Counted from the stretch's first letter, positions 55,005 to 63,588 are shown. The stretch: DNA of 64,000 bases from Panacagrimonas sp041603235 (GCA_041603235.1 JBFIES010000011.1:62001-126000), one strand, 5' to 3'. A program made the numbers and translations. The notes: a model not told the origin generated them from the sequence alone.

Positions 55005-56696
55005 TCAATGAATGACGGCTTCAACGAGGCTGTCGGCGAGATTCAATTGGGTGACTTGGGCGGTGCGGACGCTCGTTTTGAGGCGGTCGCAAAGCGCCAT
55101 CAGTTCATCGACTTTGGCGACGATGCGGCGTTGTTCGGCTAGAGGTGGAATTGGAATTGTTAGGCTTTGGATTGTCTCCGTCTGGAGCTTGCAGGTCCCG
55201 TGAGATGACCTTTCCACCATCGCGAGAACTCGCGGACGGAATGCTCGCAGAACAAGTGCGAGGTAATTGACGACATTCGAATACGCTGGGATGAGCCCCT
55301 TCATATCTTGATTTATCGTCACCGGGCTTGCCGATATCGCTACCGGGAAGTCTCTCGCTAGAATCATTCCGCGAACCACCATTAAAAGGCTATTAGGGGG
55401 GATGCTTTTGACCGACGTTTCCTCCAGGGCAGTCTCCGTGATCTGTAATATCGAATCAGATACAAGTGGGCGCTTCATATCCTTTGGACACACCCATGGT
55501 ATTGAGCCATCCCAATATGCTGAGGTGTTTTTTGAAGGGGTTCCGCCGCCTCTCCATTCGCCGATTTCCCCGAGAGGTATATTCATCCAGTTACTCGGAA
55601 GAAAGTCACCGCTATTTGCATTTGATCTTCCTTTCCACTTTGGGAAGTCCAGCTTTGCATCTTCCGTATTTGTTTGTTGCTCAACGAGCTTCCCCTTGAC
55701 GGCAAGTTGGAGGATGGTTTGCTTGAGTTGGTCGATGCTGCTTTCGGTGGTGAAGAGGGTGTCGAAGTGGGAGGCAATCTGCTGCCAGGCTTGCGCGAAC
55801 TGATCGGGTTCGCTCGCGGCCGTTAAGGCGCCGAGGAGCGTTTGCACCAGGGTTTCGTGCGTGCGCACGCTGTCCTCTTGCTGCTGCTCAAGCTGATCGC
55901 ACAGCGCCATCAGTTCATCGACTTTAGCGACGATGCGGTGTTGTTCGGCTAGTGGCGGAAGGGGAAGAACTCCGGAGAAGAACTGTTTGTCGTTGATGGC
56001 GGGATAAGCGATGCCTGTTTGGCAACTTTCAACGTAATCGATGAACGAGGGCGAACGGAGGTAACGATAAACAAAGCGAGCAAGAATACCCTCAAAAGGA
56101 TGAACAATGGCGAAAGCCGTGCTTGCGATCGGCTCAGGATCGAATGATTCACTAACGACCGCGATATTCAGTAAATAGGGCCTTACAGTCGAATAAATGA
56201 CCGTGCCCTCCTTCACAATCTTTCTGGCTCGCGAAGGCGCTTGGTCTGCTGACAGCACGCTTGGGTCAAAAACCAGCCCCTGCTCTTTGTTGATCGAGCC
56301 GACATCAATGTAAGTGAACGCAGCATCTGGGTTTTTTTGCCCCCAGTCATGTCCTGCTTCCGCCAAACGGATCCAGACCCAGCTTGGAGGAAGCGCGAAT
56401 GGCTTCTCGCCTTCTTTGATCTCAGGACGCGGCTTTCGCTTTCCAATGGTTCCAGCTTTGACCAGTCGAGCTTCTTGGGCTGTCACCTTTTTCAAGAGCT
56501 CTGACGCAGGCTCATCCTTCGCATCCTGCGGCACCAGCAAACCCCGCACCGCAAGATCCAGAATCAACTCCCGCAGCTTTTTGATCCCGTAGAACTCCTG
56601 ATTCTTGCCGCTTCCGCGACCGGCGGACGACTTTGCCTTGATCGCCCCAGACCAAGTGTCCAGGTGGTCGGTGATAACTGTTGCCGGATTCGTCAT
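55005..56696 (-). CDS. hsdS: Type I restriction-modification specificity subunit
   Basis: 563 residues. The ATG overlaps the hsdM stop by one base (TGATG). Two target-recognition domains are visible, each ending in the conserved spacer helix motif: PPLAEQHRIVAKVDELMALCDQLE (about 250-275) and PPLAEQRRIVAKVDELMALCDRLK (about 510-535). The N-terminus also has the coiled segment KLRELILDLAVRGLLVPQ. These domains set the DNA target; the recognised sequence cannot be read from sequence. Third gene of the hsdR-hsdM-hsdS operon. Confidence 0.95.
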   Translation of the reverse strand: MTNPATVITDHLDTWSGAIKAKSSAGRGSGKNQEFYGIKKLRELILDLAVRGLLVPQDAKDEPASELLKKVTAQEARLVKAGTIGKRKPRPEIKEGEKPFALPPSWVWIRLAEAGHDWGQKNPDAAFTYIDVGSINKEQGLVFDPSVLSADQAPSRARKIVKEGTVIYSTVRPYLLNIAVVSESFDPEPIASTAFAIVHPFEGILARFVYRYLRSPSFIDYVESCQTGIAYPAINDKQFFSGVLPLPPLAEQHRIVAKVDELMALCDQLEQQQEDSVRTHETLVQTLLGALTAASEPDQFAQAWQQIASHFDTLFTTESSIDQLKQTILQLAVKGKLVEQQTNTEDAKLDFPKWKGRSNANSGDFLPSNWMNIPLGEIGEWRGGGTPSKNTSAYWDGSIPWVCPKDMKRPLVSDSILQITETALEETSVKSIPPNSLLMVVRGMILARDFPVAISASPVTINQDMKGLIPAYSNVVNYLALVLRAFRPRVLAMVERSSHGTCKLQTETIQSLTIPIPPLAEQRRIVAKVDELMALCDRLKTSVRTAQVTQLNLADSLVEAVIH

Positions 56697-58186
56697 CACT
56701 CTTTTCCCGCGAGGGCGGCGGCCAAAATTGATTTCAACTCGTCGCGCAAACTTTGGATTTCGCCTTGCTGCTTGCCGTAGGTCGCCAGTAGTTCCTCGGG
56801 GTCATGGCTGACCGTTTCGTCGACGTGCGGGTTGCTGATGTCGAGGTTGTAGTTTCGTGCGGCGATGTCCTCGACGCTGACTTTCCACGCCTGCTCGGTC
56901 TGGGCGCGGGACTTGAAGCCGTCGTCCTCAGAGCCCCACCAGTCGATCTCGGTCTGGAACTCCTCGAAGCGCATAGGCTTGGTCTTGTTGTAACTGGTGA
57001 CGCCCTCCGGGTAAGGGTGCTCGTAGAACCAGATGTGCTCGGTGCCGGGTTGCTCGCTTTCGGGCTTCTTGGTGAAGAAGAGAATGTTGGTCTTGATGCC
57101 GGTGTAGGGATTGAAGACGCCGTTGGGCAGGCGAACGATAGTGTGGAGGTGGCACTTCTCCATGAGTTCCTGCTTGAGCCGGGTTTTCATGCCCTCGCCG
57201 AAGAGGAAGCCATCGGGCAGGACGACGGCGGCGCGGCCGTGATTTTTCAGCAGCTTGACGATGAGCACCATGAAGAGGTCGGCGGTCTCGCGGGTGCGGT
57301 AGGTGGCCGGGAAGTTGTTCTCAATGCCGTCCTCCTCGGTGCCACCAAAGGGCGGGTTGGTGACGATGACGTGGACGCGGTCTTTCTCACCGTAGTCCTT
57401 GTAGGGGCGGCTGAGCGTGTTGTCGTGGCGGATGTTGGTTGGGGTGTCGATGCCGTGCAGGATCATGTTGGTGGTGCAGAGCATGTGCGGCAGGGCTTTC
57501 TTTTCAACGCCATGAATGCTGTTGATCAATGCCTCTTCATCTTTGGCTGACTTAACGTAGTTGGTCCGCTTGTGTTCGATGGCGCAGGCGAGGAAGCCGC
57601 CGGTTCCGCAGGCGGGGTCGAGCACAGTTTCGGCAAGCTGGGGGTCAACGCGATTGACGATGAACTGGGTCACTGCGCGGGGGGTGTAGAACTCGCCTGC
57701 GTTGCCGGCGCTTTGCAGGTCCTTGAGAATCTGCTCGTAGATGCTGCCGAAGGTGTGGCGGTCTTCGGTGTTGTTGAAGTTGATCTCGCTGATCTTGTTG
57801 ATGACCTGGCGGATCAGGGTGCCGGACTTCATGTAGTTGTAGGCATCCTCAAAGACATTGCGGATGACCTGGGCACGTTTGCCGTGCGGGCCTTCGAGGA
57901 CCAGCTTGTCCTTCAGCGTGGGAAAAAGTTCGTTGTTTACGAATTCATTAAGATTGTCGCCAGTCATCCCTTCAGGATCTGCCGCCCAGTTTCGCCAGCG
58001 GAGCTTCTCAGGAAGGGGCGAGGCGTAGTTGTCTTCGAGGAGTTCGATCTCAGCTTCGCGGTCGTCGTAGATTTTGAGAAAGAACATCCAGACGAGCTGG
58101 CTAATGCGTTGGGCGTCGCCGTCGACGCCAACATCCTTGCGCATGATGTCCTGGATTGATTTGATGGTTCCGCTAACGTTGCTCAT
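56696..58186 (-). CDS. hsdM: Type I restriction-modification N6-adenine methyltransferase
   Basis: 496 residues. SAM motif I ETVLDPACGTGGFLACAIEH (about 186-205) and catalytic motif IV VIVTNPPFGGTEEDGI (about 275) are intact, with the HsdM N-terminal helical domain (VWMFFLKIYDDREAEIELLED) ahead of them. It methylates adenine in the host target to protect it, together with HsdS. Its start overlaps the hsdR stop by four bases (ATGA). Confidence 0.97.
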   Translation of the reverse strand: MSNVSGTIKSIQDIMRKDVGVDGDAQRISQLVWMFFLKIYDDREAEIELLEDNYASPLPEKLRWRNWAADPEGMTGDNLNEFVNNELFPTLKDKLVLEGPHGKRAQVIRNVFEDAYNYMKSGTLIRQVINKISEINFNNTEDRHTFGSIYEQILKDLQSAGNAGEFYTPRAVTQFIVNRVDPQLAETVLDPACGTGGFLACAIEHKRTNYVKSAKDEEALINSIHGVEKKALPHMLCTTNMILHGIDTPTNIRHDNTLSRPYKDYGEKDRVHVIVTNPPFGGTEEDGIENNFPATYRTRETADLFMVLIVKLLKNHGRAAVVLPDGFLFGEGMKTRLKQELMEKCHLHTIVRLPNGVFNPYTGIKTNILFFTKKPESEQPGTEHIWFYEHPYPEGVTSYNKTKPMRFEEFQTEIDWWGSEDDGFKSRAQTEQAWKVSVEDIAARNYNLDISNPHVDETVSHDPEELLATYGKQQGEIQSLRDELKSILAAALAGKE

Positions 58187-60531
58187 GCAGAGAGTTTCTG
58201 GTTGAAGAGGTGTTGTTCGAGTTCTTGGAGGGCAGTTTCATAATTGGCCTTGCCACCGAAAACGTCATTGATGATCTCGACGGGGGTGCCCATCCGGTCA
58301 AAAGGCGTAAGTTTGAGCACCTTGGGGCTCTCTATGGTGAGCACGCCTTCGTCCGCATATTTTTCCAAAAGGGCTTCCAAGACTGCGCGCGCCTTGTCGC
58401 CGTATTTGGTGAAGTAGTCGCGTTTTTTGACATTGTCTGCTCGCTCTCTTCGTGTGAGGGGCGGCGCGTCGTAGGCGATGTGGCAGATGAGGTCGAAGTC
58501 TCCGTAGTCCTTTCCGACCTCCTGAGCGAGCTTGGAGAGCTCGATGCCGTATTCCTCCAGCTCCCTGACAATGGCGTCCTTCTTCTTTGTGGTGTTCCAC
58601 TTGTTGATGAAGTCATCGAGCGAGGCATACTCGCTGAGAATGTGTTTGCGGCTGTAATCAGAGTAGGACTCGGTGACCATCTGGCCATCGTCGCCACGGT
58701 ATTCGACCGACTTTGCGAGAATCTTGACCTCGACGCCGCTGACGTGGATTTTCTTGGTGCCCGGAGTGGGATCTTCGTCATCGCCTTCATCGTCTGGCGG
58801 TAAGGGAGGGTCGGGTGGCACTGGATCGTCATCATCGCCCGGTTCGTAGATGACGACAGGGTCGCCGTCGAAGTCCGGATCCTTGAACAGCTCAGTGGCG
58901 TTCTTGAAGTCCATGACGGTGAAGAAATACTTGCCGTAGTCTTCTTCGATGCGGGTGCCCCGGCCGACAATCTGCTTGAAGGTGGTCATGGACTTGACGG
59001 TCTTGTCCAGGACGATGAGCTTGCAGGTCTTGGCATCCACGCCGGTAGTCAGGAGTTCGGAAGTGGTCGCGATAACCGGGAACCTCGACTCTGGGTCAAT
59101 GAAGTTATCTAGCTCAGCCTTGCCTTCGACGCTGTCGCCGGTGATGCGCATGACGTATTTGGGGTTGTCGAGCGCTAGCTGTCCTGCCGCGTTAGTTATT
59201 GCCACGCGCATGCGCTCGGCATGGTCAATGTCCTCACAGAAGATGATGGTCTTCGAGAACGGGTCGGTGGCGTTAAGTAGCTGCATGACGCACTTGGCGA
59301 CCAGTTTGGTGCGTTGGTTGAGCACCAGAATCCGATCCATGTCCGCTTGGTTGTAGGTGCGGTGCTCAATTTCCTCGCCCAGGTCGTCGGTCATGCCCGG
59401 CTCTGGGGTCCAGCCCATTAGATCTTTGTCCAAGTGGTAGCGGACGACCTTGTAGGGGGCCAGAAATCCGTCTTCAATGCCCTGCTTGAGCTTGTAGGTG
59501 TAAACAGGCTCTCCAAAATAAGTGATGTTTGAAGCGTATTTCGTTTCCTTGGGGGTGGCGGTGAGGCCAATCTGAATAGCGCCGGAGAAGTAATCGAGAA
59601 TTTCGCGCCAAGCGGAATCTTCTGAGGCGCTGCCTCGATGGCACTCGTCAATGACAATGAGGTCGAAGAAGTCGGGAGAGACGCTTTTGAAGATTTTGTC
59701 TTCTTCCTCTGGGCCGGTAAGGGCTTGATACAGGCCGAGGTAGATCTCGTAAGAGGGATCAATTTTGCGATTCTTGATCTTGGTCATGACAGAGCCGAAT
59801 GGCTTGAAGTCGTTGACAAGGGTCTGGTCGGCAAGGACGTTCCGGTCTACGAGGAATAGCGTGCGTTTGGCCCTTCGGGCTTTCCAGAGGCGCCAGATGA
59901 TCTGGAATACGGTGTAAGTCTTGCCAGTGCCGGTAGCCATGACGAGAAGGAGGCGGTCATTGCCTTTGGCAACAGCTTCCAGGACCCGATTGATCGCCTC
60001 ACCTTGGTAGTAGCGTGGCTCCTTGCCGTAAGCATCCAGATGATACGGCTCAAGAACCAGTTTTTCTTCGTCGTCACGGATGTTTCGGTGTTGTTTGTAG
60101 CGTTTCCAAATCTCGTCTGGCGGGGGAAAAGCCTCGAGTGGGAGCTCGCACTCAATGTCTTCGCCGGCTGCCGGGACTTTGTTGTGAGAGGCAAATGCGT
60201 CGCCGTTAGAGCTGAAGGCGCTAGGCACATCAACGATTTCCGCGTAGCCAAGGGCCTGCTGCATGCCCTGACTAACGGTGTGCTTGTTGTCCTTGGCTTC
60301 CACAATGGCGATGGGGACACCGGATTCCCGGAGCAGGACGTAGTCGGCGAACTTCTTCTTCTTTTTGTTTCGAGAAGACAAATTGCCCCGAACGACAACT
60401 GGGCCAGGGGTGAGCGTGACTTCCCGGCGTATCTGCGTGACCTGGTCCCAGCCAGCGCTTTTGATTGCGGGCGTTATGAAGAGGTCGCAGATATCAATTT
60501 CGCTGAGTTGCAGCTTCTCATCCTTATTCAT
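58183..60531 (-). CDS. hsdR: Type I restriction enzyme motor and nuclease subunit
   Basis: 782 residues. The N-terminal HSDR_N nuclease domain has KKFADYVLLRESGVPIAIVEAKDNKH (about 55-80, with the ExK-type VEAKDN). The SF2 translocase has Walker A LLLVMATGTGKTYTVFQI (about 193-210), DECHRGSASED (DEAH box, about 294), GLTATP and QIVGRGTRIEED. A Pro/Asp-rich acidic linker (about 575-600) precedes the C-terminal part. First gene of the operon; all three subunits are uninterrupted. Confidence 0.96.
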   Translation of the reverse strand: MNKDEKLQLSEIDICDLFITPAIKSAGWDQVTQIRREVTLTPGPVVVRGNLSSRNKKKKKFADYVLLRESGVPIAIVEAKDNKHTVSQGMQQALGYAEIVDVPSAFSSNGDAFASHNKVPAAGEDIECELPLEAFPPPDEIWKRYKQHRNIRDDEEKLVLEPYHLDAYGKEPRYYQGEAINRVLEAVAKGNDRLLLVMATGTGKTYTVFQIIWRLWKARRAKRTLFLVDRNVLADQTLVNDFKPFGSVMTKIKNRKIDPSYEIYLGLYQALTGPEEEDKIFKSVSPDFFDLIVIDECHRGSASEDSAWREILDYFSGAIQIGLTATPKETKYASNITYFGEPVYTYKLKQGIEDGFLAPYKVVRYHLDKDLMGWTPEPGMTDDLGEEIEHRTYNQADMDRILVLNQRTKLVAKCVMQLLNATDPFSKTIIFCEDIDHAERMRVAITNAAGQLALDNPKYVMRITGDSVEGKAELDNFIDPESRFPVIATTSELLTTGVDAKTCKLIVLDKTVKSMTTFKQIVGRGTRIEEDYGKYFFTVMDFKNATELFKDPDFDGDPVVIYEPGDDDDPVPPDPPLPPDDEGDDEDPTPGTKKIHVSGVEVKILAKSVEYRGDDGQMVTESYSDYSRKHILSEYASLDDFINKWNTTKKKDAIVRELEEYGIELSKLAQEVGKDYGDFDLICHIAYDAPPLTRRERADNVKKRDYFTKYGDKARAVLEALLEKYADEGVLTIESPKVLKLTPFDRMGTPVEIINDVFGGKANYETALQELEQHLFNQKLSA

Positions 60532-60748
60532 GGGGTAAGCCAGAGGGAAATTGCTGATGGCAAGTAGATCCCTTGTCGTTGCTTTTCACTCGTGCGTGAA
60601 CCACTTCAGCCCCCTGATCGCTCTTTGATGCCAATCCCCGGAATGTCGTTTCCCGCGGGAATCCTGCTCGCCTAGCCCGACTTCCCGCTGTCCCTGAACG
60701 AAAATGTATTTCTCAGCTCAATGTGAGCGAAATCAAGGAGTAGTAGAC

Positions 60749-61135
60749 ATGACGGACACCAAAATAAGCTTACACTTAAAGGCGAGGATTGAGGCGTGCA
60801 GGAAATCTGAAGCGCAGATTGCCGATGAGATTGGTTATGAGAGGGGTAGGGTCATCTCAATGTTCGAAACAGGGGAGATGAGAATTCCTCTGAGCATCGC
60901 TGGGGAGTTGGCCATTGCCGTAGAAGACGATCCGGTCCATTTCATCCAACTGATGATTGAGAGCTATGCCCCTGAAACCCATAAGTGGGTTCGATGGGGG
61001 CCTAGCATGTTGCTGACAGCCCGAGAGCGATCAATCATCGAGGTTGTGCGCCGAGTATCAAACGGGACCAATCCGCCCATTACGCCATTTCGGCGGGAAA
61101 TGATTGAGGCACTCTTTCTAGATGTGAGTCCCTGA
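60749..61135 (+). CDS. HTH-type regulator of island A
   Basis: 128 residues from MTDTKISLHLK, with AAGGAG eight bases upstream. Residues 8-55 form an XRE-like helix-turn-helix (LKARIEACRKSEAQIADEIGYERGRVISMFETGEMRIP, read in two parts). The remainder is a short helical domain. It is divergent from hsdR, so it may control the restriction operon or island maintenance. Assignment to the Xre family is by eye only. Confidence 0.65.
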   Translation: MTDTKISLHLKARIEACRKSEAQIADEIGYERGRVISMFETGEMRIPLSIAGELAIAVEDDPVHFIQLMIESYAPETHKWVRWGPSMLLTARERSIIEVVRRVSNGTNPPITPFRREMIEALFLDVSP

Positions 61136-61204
61136 GTTCGAATAGAAGGGCTGGACGCGACGTGCATTCATGGTCTGCGCCGGGTTACGGGACTACCCGA
61201 AAAC

Positions 61205-61221
61205 GGGGACAATTTGGGACA
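61205..61221 (+). repeat. 17-bp direct repeat, copy 2
   Basis: Identical to the repeat near integrase A (GGGGACAATTTGGGACA), same orientation. It lies 63 bases before the second tRNA, so the two copies bracket island A. Confidence 0.8.
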
Positions 61222-61284
61222 CTGAAACACCGAAATAGATGTTTTTCTTCCAGGCCGCAATTTGCAAGCTATTGATTATAAAGG

Positions 61285-61361
61285 GGTGATGTAGCTCAGT
61301 TGGTTAGAGCGCGGCACTCATAATGCTGAGGTCGCTGGTTCAAATCCAGCCATCACCACCA
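61285..61361 (+). tRNA. tRNA-Met (CAT anticodon), second identical copy, site of element B
   Basis: All 77 bases, including the encoded CCA, equal the copy at 44110-44186. The upstream sequences differ completely: here there is an AT-rich TTATAAAG just before the gene and no well-spaced promoter. This copy may be weakly expressed or silent. Integrase B begins about 130 bases downstream on the same strand. Confidence 0.9.
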
Positions 61362-61381
61362 TTAAATCAATGGCTTAACGA

Positions 61382-61395
61382 GGCGGCATGCCGCC
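61382..61395. repeat. Perfect 14-bp palindrome GGCGGCATGCCGCC
   Basis: Lies between the second tRNA and integrase B. Could form a hairpin or a binding site for integrase or an excisionase. Just to its right are two direct copies of TTGGACAAAT (61408-61417 and 61420-61429) and an inverted TGTCCAA, which may be arm-type integrase sites. Confidence 0.5.
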
Positions 61396-61449
61396 AAGTG
61401 GTTGTTTTTGGACAAATGCTTGGACAAATCGAGTGTCCAAGAATTCGAG

Positions 61450-61473
61450 TTCAAAAATTCTGGATACCGCTGT
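61450..61473 (+). repeat. 24-bp imperfect direct repeat ahead of integrase B, copy 1
   Basis: Begins TTCAAAAATTCTGG and continues ATACCGCTGT. A copy with 21 of 24 bases identical lies at 63002-63025 ahead of the small gene downstream. It ends just before a hairpin that covers the integrase ribosome site. Confidence 0.65.
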
Positions 61474-61491
61474 AGCTCTACCTGGAGCTAC
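61472..61491 (+). promoter_or_regulatory. Hairpin sequestering the ribosome site of integrase B
   Basis: GTAGCTC, 6-base loop, GAGCTAC; perfect 7-bp stem ending two bases before the ATG. The GGAG that would bind the ribosome lies at the loop end and inside the 3' arm, so the fold would reduce translation. Confidence 0.5.
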
Positions 61492-61493
61492 AA

Positions 61494-62846
61494 ATGGCCA
61501 AATCAAAGAAGTCCCGGAGTACACAGGGCAGCATCGACAGTCGCGGAATAGGTGGTCAGTACCGCGCACGAATCCGGATCAACGGGGCGACGCTGACTCA
61601 AACCTTCCAAACATGTGTGCAAGCACGTGCCTGGCTCGATGACATCTGTGCGAAACACCGGCGTCCCGATCGACGACAGAGGGCAGTTGCCGCCGCCTCG
61701 TTGACGCTGGGAGAAGCGCTGGAGAAGCGGCTCGACCACATCACGGAGAACAAGAACCACCGCAACGAGGGGTACGCGGTGAGGCGCATATTGCGAGATT
61801 TTCCTGACTTGACCGGAAGGCCGATTTACGACGTGGACGAGATCGACATCAAGGAATTTATCGAGGCGCGCTCAGTGCAGGTTGCGGCGGCGACGGTCAA
61901 TCGAGACCTGTGCATCCTCAGTCACACCTTCAATCTCGCGAGGAGCCAGTTCGAGTGCACGCACCTGCGCAACCCGATCGGACCGACGACCCGTCTGCGT
62001 GTGCCCAGTGGTCGTGTCCGGCGTCTGTCGCTGGAGGAGGAAGTCGCGCTTCTCGCCCAGGCGGCAATCTACGAACTCACCAGCACGGTTCCGATCGGCC
62101 CGATCATCCGCTTTGCGTGCGATACCGCCATGCGATGCGGAGAGATCGCTGGATTGCGATGGGAGCGGGTCGATCTTGATCGCGGGACGGTCTACCTGCC
62201 CGACACGAAAAATGGCGATGCGCGGTCCGTGCCGCTATGGCTAGAAGTGCGTGCACTACTGCGGGATCTGGGGCCGAAGCAGGAAGGACCGGTTTGGGGC
62301 GCTTACGAAGCCATCCGGAGCGCCTGGCGGCGGGTCAAGGCGGCCGCTGTTGTCGCAGCCGAGGCGAGGGGGAACAAGAAGCTCGCTAACTCTCTTTCCG
62401 ATCTGCGATTTCATGACCTCCGTCATGAGGGCACGTCGCGCCTCATCGAACGGACGGGTTGGGAGAATTCGAAAATTCAGGCGGTCACCGGGCACAAAAC
62501 GGCGGCCATGTTGGCCCGTTATACCCACCTGCGCAGTGCGGACCTTGCCTCACAGATGGCATCGCTTGAAGGTGGCGGCGCGTCCTTGCGCGTGATTCGT
62601 GATCAAGGGATTACATTGGATCAGGACGTTCCGGACTCGCTTCAAAAGCGGGCTGCGTGGCGCGCAGTGAGTCAAAGCAAAGAGCTGCTCTCGGCACTGG
62701 TCAGTGCCCGGCCCGTTAGCAAAATTGCGGTCGAGTTTGGCGTGTCTGATGTCGCAGTCCACAAAGCCTGCTCGAGGCTGGAAGTTGAGAAACCTGTGCG
62801 TGGCTTTTGGCTGCGTACTGAAAATGCGGCCGCTGAGGCGGCCTGA
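61494..62846 (+). CDS. Tyrosine recombinase (integrase) of element B with C-terminal HTH
   Basis: 450 residues. N-terminal arm-binding region (TQGSIDSRGIGGQYRARIRINGATL) and SAM-like core-binding domain (EALEKRLDHITENKNHRNEG), then catalytic Arg in DTAMRCGEIAGLRW (about 213), HDLRHEGTSRLIE (His/Arg, about 307), GHKTAAMLAR and Tyr in ARYTHL (about 343). After the catalytic domain an extra 90 residues contain VSARPVSKIAVEFGVSDVAVHKACSRLEV, a helix-turn-helix. This extension is not in the integrase of island A. The gene follows the second tRNA in the same direction. Confidence 0.93.
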   Translation: MAKSKKSRSTQGSIDSRGIGGQYRARIRINGATLTQTFQTCVQARAWLDDICAKHRRPDRRQRAVAAASLTLGEALEKRLDHITENKNHRNEGYAVRRILRDFPDLTGRPIYDVDEIDIKEFIEARSVQVAAATVNRDLCILSHTFNLARSQFECTHLRNPIGPTTRLRVPSGRVRRLSLEEEVALLAQAAIYELTSTVPIGPIIRFACDTAMRCGEIAGLRWERVDLDRGTVYLPDTKNGDARSVPLWLEVRALLRDLGPKQEGPVWGAYEAIRSAWRRVKAAAVVAAEARGNKKLANSLSDLRFHDLRHEGTSRLIERTGWENSKIQAVTGHKTAAMLARYTHLRSADLASQMASLEGGGASLRVIRDQGITLDQDVPDSLQKRAAWRAVSQSKELLSALVSARPVSKIAVEFGVSDVAVHKACSRLEVEKPVRGFWLRTENAAAEAA

Positions 62847-63001
62847 CGCAAGCAGGAGCTCGAGCTAGTACTTCGCATCGGTAGACGGAGATGAGAGTCT
62901 TTCCCGCGCAACAAAATAAATGGGAATTCAAGCGGACGCGGCGCGAAACGAGCCTCGCAATAGACGCTTCCTACCGAGTCCCTTCGCAAAAAATTTCAAT
63001 A

Positions 63002-63025
63002 TTCAAAATTTCTGAATACCGATGT
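63002..63025 (+). repeat. 24-bp imperfect direct repeat, copy 2
   Basis: Differs from copy 1 at three of 24 positions. It is followed within two bases by a 7-bp hairpin (63027-63044: CTGTGGA, loop TGTC, TCCACAG) ahead of the small gene. Confidence 0.65.
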
Positions 63026-63088
63026 TCTGTGGATGTCTCCACAGCCGGCTCTCCCACCGGCCATTCTCTGGGATTGAGGTAGGTACTG

Positions 63089-63415
63089 ATGGACATCGAT
63101 ACAACTGACTTTCAATATGTAACCCGAGACGGTGACGCGGACATCCAATTCGAGGGCGAGATCCTTGCCGAGATCGACAATAGCTCCGAACGTACAGAAA
63201 CCCCCAACGCCCGATGGGTCGAACTCCGGCTGTATCGCACGCAAGCGGGGGCGTTCGTTTGCGAGCGAATTCGTTACGAGAATGAACGGAGGCCGGTGAG
63301 CGACGCCGCAGTGTGCAGCACAGTTGGCGAAGTCACAGACTTCTTCGGATTCGGTCGTTTATCGAAGGAGTTGTATGAGTTGGCCCCGATCGAAACTGCG
63401 ATGACTGTTTTGTAG
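63089..63415 (+). CDS. Small hypothetical protein of element B
   Basis: 108 residues with a GAGGTAGG-type ribosome site. Acidic N-terminus (MDIDTTDFQYVTRDGDADIQFEGEILAEIDN), then ARWVELRLYRTQAGAFVCERIRYENERRP and SKELYELAPIETAMTVL. No recognised family. It shares its upstream repeat-plus-hairpin arrangement with integrase B, so the two may be co-regulated. Confidence 0.65.
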   Translation: MDIDTTDFQYVTRDGDADIQFEGEILAEIDNSSERTETPNARWVELRLYRTQAGAFVCERIRYENERRPVSDAAVCSTVGEVTDFFGFGRLSKELYELAPIETAMTVL

Positions 63416-63428
63416 GCGTGTTAACCCC

Positions 63429-63448
63429 GCCCCCTCTCCGGAGGGGGC
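63429..63448. terminator. Hairpin after the small gene of element B
   Basis: GCCCCCTC, loop TCCG, GAGGGGGC: a perfect 8-bp GC stem about ten bases after the stop. No T-run follows (GTCCTTCT), so termination efficiency is uncertain. Confidence 0.55.
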
Positions 63449-63588
63449 GTCCTTCTGGGCCTGATCTCTGAACTCTTATGTTGGCCACCCAAGTTGCGTT
63501 GGCTCCGAAAGAGTAAGAAAAGGCGGCGGAAGGAAAAATGTGGCAAATTACTGCTCATATCTACCATCCGCCCACGTGCGATGTGCTG

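Noticed and set aside
54680..55024. Minus-strand 114-codon frame between hsdS and the DUF262 gene
   Set aside because: Overlaps both genes, has no ribosome site or known sequence; kept only as a note.
56804..58159. Two plus-strand frames (248 and 195 codons) across hsdM
   Set aside because: Both are antisense to hsdM, are rich in Val/Gly/Leu from high-GC reading, and resemble no protein.
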